NCBI RefSeq assembly: GCF_000424665.1
Contig: NZ_KE384223.1
Location: 1 to 64,000, forward strand
From: Salinimicrobium terrae DSM 17865
Lineage (GTDB): Bacteria > Bacteroidota > Bacteroidia > Flavobacteriales > Flavobacteriaceae
Length of the DNA: 64,000 nucleotides
Direction of reading: 5' to 3'
Shown: positions 62,451 to 64,000 of the stretch, piece after piece
Layout of the letters: the number at the start of each line of letters is the position of its first letter
Numbering within the stretch: the stretch's first letter is position 1
Translations under genes and position numbers: made by a program
Notes under the pieces: generated by a model
What the model was told of the DNA's origin: nothing
The model's database searches: none
Seen by the model: the letters and a program-made list of their open reading frames with translations, nothing else

Positions 62451-63416
62451 TTAAATGTAAAATTTACTCGGAATATTTTTATTTTCTCCTGCACGGTATT
62501 CCATATATGAAAAGCCTTCCTGGATGCAATAAGAGCCTATTTCACCGTTTTTATTGATGGCAATGAAAGCGGCCTGGAAATCTTTGAAATTGGGATTTTG
62601 TTTGATGATTCTCATAATAGCAGTCTCGCAGGCTTCCTGCGGAGATTTACCCTGTCGCATTAGCTCCACGATGAGAAAAGAACCCACACTTTTCAGAATG
62701 GCTTCTCCCATGCCCGTAGCCACTGCACCTCCAACTTCATTGTCGAGATAGAGCCCGGAACCAATAATAGGTGAATCTCCTACGCGCACGTTCATTTTGT
62801 AAGAGAGGCCCGAACTGGTACACGCGCCTGCAATATCACCTTTTTGATCGATGCAAAGCATACCTATAGTGTCATGGTTCTCAATATTTATAATTGGCTT
62901 GTATTCCTTCTTTTTTAGCCATTCCTTATAAGCCTCTTCAGAAGCTTTAGTAAGAAGATCTTCCTTTTCAAATCCATGCTGCCGGGCAAATTGATTAGCA
63001 CCTTCCCCGGCCAAAATCACGTGCGGAGTTTCTTCCATAACCTTTCTGGCGACAGAAACCGCGTGGGTATTGTTCTTTAGATAGACTACCGCTCCTGCAT
63101 TACCTGAAGGAGCCATAATACAAGCGTCCAGCGTCACATTTCCTTCTCTGTCGGGTGCACCGCCGCGGCCTACTGTTGTGTTTCTAATGTCTGCTTCTTC
63201 GACCATCACCCCCTGCTCCACAGCATCGAGTGCAGATGCTCCTTCAGCAAGCATTTCACCGGCTTTAAGGCTGGCATTAGGAAATCTCCAGGTTGCAATA
63301 CAAACCGGTTTAAAATTTGTCATTTTTGAAAGGTTTAGAAAATCAATAAAAGGAGAAGCTGTTGCAACTCCTACTCCGCTAAGTGAGGTATTTCTTATGA
63401 AGTGGCGTCTTTTCAC
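62451..63416 (-). CDS. Exported N4-(beta-N-acetylglucosaminyl)-L-asparaginase
   Basis: The 321-residue Ntn-hydrolase (family T2, glycosylasparaginase branch) has the autocatalytic cleavage site HDTIGMLCID, with nucleophile Thr at the start of the beta chain. RVGDSPIIGSGLYLDNEVGGAVATGMGE is the family signature after it. The N-terminus RRHFIRNTSLSGVG resembles a Tat signal, so the enzyme is probably folded before export to the periplasm. It cleaves GlcNAc-Asn from degraded N-glycoproteins. It is the first gene of an operon with the sugar transporter. Confidence 0.93.
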   Translation of the reverse strand: MKRRHFIRNTSLSGVGVATASPFIDFLNLSKMTNFKPVCIATWRFPNASLKAGEMLAEGASALDAVEQGVMVEEADIRNTTVGRGGAPDREGNVTLDACIMAPSGNAGAVVYLKNNTHAVSVARKVMEETPHVILAGEGANQFARQHGFEKEDLLTKASEEAYKEWLKKKEYKPIINIENHDTIGMLCIDQKGDIAGACTSSGLSYKMNVRVGDSPIIGSGLYLDNEVGGAVATGMGEAILKSVGSFLIVELMRQGKSPQEACETAIMRIIKQNPNFKDFQAAFIAINKNGEIGSYCIQEGFSYMEYRAGENKNIPSKFYI

Positions 63417-63654
63417 GTCAAATAAAATCCGGTTAAGGAGTTGGAGCGTAAATTTATGAAAAGAGAATAGAAAAGCAGGGGCTCAATAAAGTTCTATGTG
63501 CTAAAGGCTGATATTAATCGGGCTCCTTCTATTTAATTAGGTGATTCGCTCATTTAAATATAGTAATTCTTCGCCCGGTATTTTCAAAATTCAACCTCTA
63601 TACTGCTATAACATAAACATTTGGTAAGATGAATTTTTGGCAAGGCTTTAGCAG

Positions 63655-63662
63655 TACCTTTG
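63655..63662 (+). promoter_or_regulatory. -7 box TACCTTTG for the metallophosphoesterase-like gene
   Basis: An exact TAnnTTTG match lies 17 nt before the ATG at 63680; TTTTTGG at 63634-63640 is a possible but short-spaced -33 element. Nothing else was recognised in 63417-63654. Confidence 0.55.
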
Positions 63663-63679
63663 CAGCTTAAAATTTTTAC

Positions 63680-64000
63680 ATGCGCTGGATCATTTTTATC
63701 GTCATATATATTGTTTTAGATATTTACGCCTATCAGGCTTTTAAAACTGTTACCCGTCATTCCTGGATCTATTTTATTTATCTCGCTCTTTCTCTGGGGA
63801 TTTTGGGATATTTATTGTATCAGTTCAATGTGCCCGAGAAGCAGGGTCTTACCGGCGCCCGGGGTTATGCCATTGGGTTTTTTCTCGCTTTTTTTGTGCC
63901 TAAGATCATTCTTTTTGTAATGTTATTTGGAGAGGACATGGTGAGGCTGGTAGTGAGCGGATTTCAGAAAGTAGCCCATACAAATCAGGAATATTCATTG
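63680..64000 (+). CDS. Membrane-anchored metallophosphoesterase-like protein (5' part only)
   Basis: An open frame of 107 codons runs off the window end. It begins MRWIIFIVIYIVLDIYAYQAF and has three hydrophobic helices (about 3-20, 30-48, 70-90), with LTGARGYAIGFFLAFFVPKIILFVMLFGED between and after them. This N-terminal membrane domain matches what I know of Bacteroidota metallophosphoesterases whose catalytic domain follows the helices. The catalytic part is outside the window, so the name depends on the membrane domain only. Confidence 0.7.
   Translation, partial: MRWIIFIVIYIVLDIYAYQAFKTVTRHSWIYFIYLALSLGILGYLLYQFNVPEKQGLTGARGYAIGFFLAFFVPKIILFVMLFGEDMVRLVVSGFQKVAHTNQEYSL

Overview
The window looks like a chromosomal stretch of a marine Flavobacteriaceae member (Gramella/Salegentibacter/Zunongwangia-like; genus is inference). 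Three things support this. Many starts are preceded by the Bacteroidota promoter form TTTG/TTG-N19-20-TAnnTTTG, with A-rich leaders instead of Shine-Dalgarno sites. An exbB-X-exbD-exbD block is followed by a PorT/SprT-like gene. Lipoproteins with short signal peptides, CarboxypepD_reg-like proteins and L13-S9-S2-EF-Ts gene order are abundant.

Region by region: (1) 1-1.2 kb holds an IS110-family element with a structured non-coding left part that fits a bridge RNA. (2) 1.2-9.4 kb is an accessory stretch of minus-strand genes (VanZ-like, small lipoproteins, alpha/beta hydrolase, TauE-like exporter). It is interspersed with a 115-bp dispersed repeat, attC-like long inverted repeats, and a terminator plus AAAAATGYCATTTTT palindrome module. 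(3) 9.4-24 kb carries an M13 peptidase, SnoaL-like protein, FAD/Rieske oxidoreductase, SDR-type threonine dehydrogenase, cold-shock protein, ClC channel, aspS and proA-proB, with two REP-like repeat islands. (4) 24-31 kb is a TetR-TolC-MFP-RND efflux operon. (5) 31-40.5 kb holds a polyprenyl synthase, sucA-sucB, a hidden 34-codon membrane peptide gene, a retropepsin-like protein, tatD, an acyltransferase and ansA. (6) 40.5-48.3 kb holds tRNA-Ser(GGA), the exbBDD-porT block, a PAP2-like gene coupled to rpoN, asnS and frr. (7) 48.3-52.5 kb is the pyrH, tsf, rpsB, rpsI, rplM locus, interrupted by an opposite-strand lipoprotein gene. (8) 52.8-56.4 kb holds a lipoprotein and polA, whose proofreading motif is altered. 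(9) 56.5-63.4 kb is a nitrogen-storage and asparaginyl-bond block: isoaspartyl peptidase, cyanophycinase, cyanophycin synthetase, then a sugar MFS transporter paired with an exported glycosylasparaginase. (10) The window ends inside a membrane-anchored metallophosphoesterase-like gene.

Functionally, cphA/cphB/iaaA can form a complete make-and-break cycle for the Asp-Arg polymer cyanophycin. The aspGA-MFS pair can release and import the sugar of GlcNAc-Asn. These two sets, with ansA, aspS and asnS, make aspartate/asparagine chemistry a recurring theme. No rRNA, CRISPR array or complete prophage was seen. All functional calls come from reading motifs; no database search was made.
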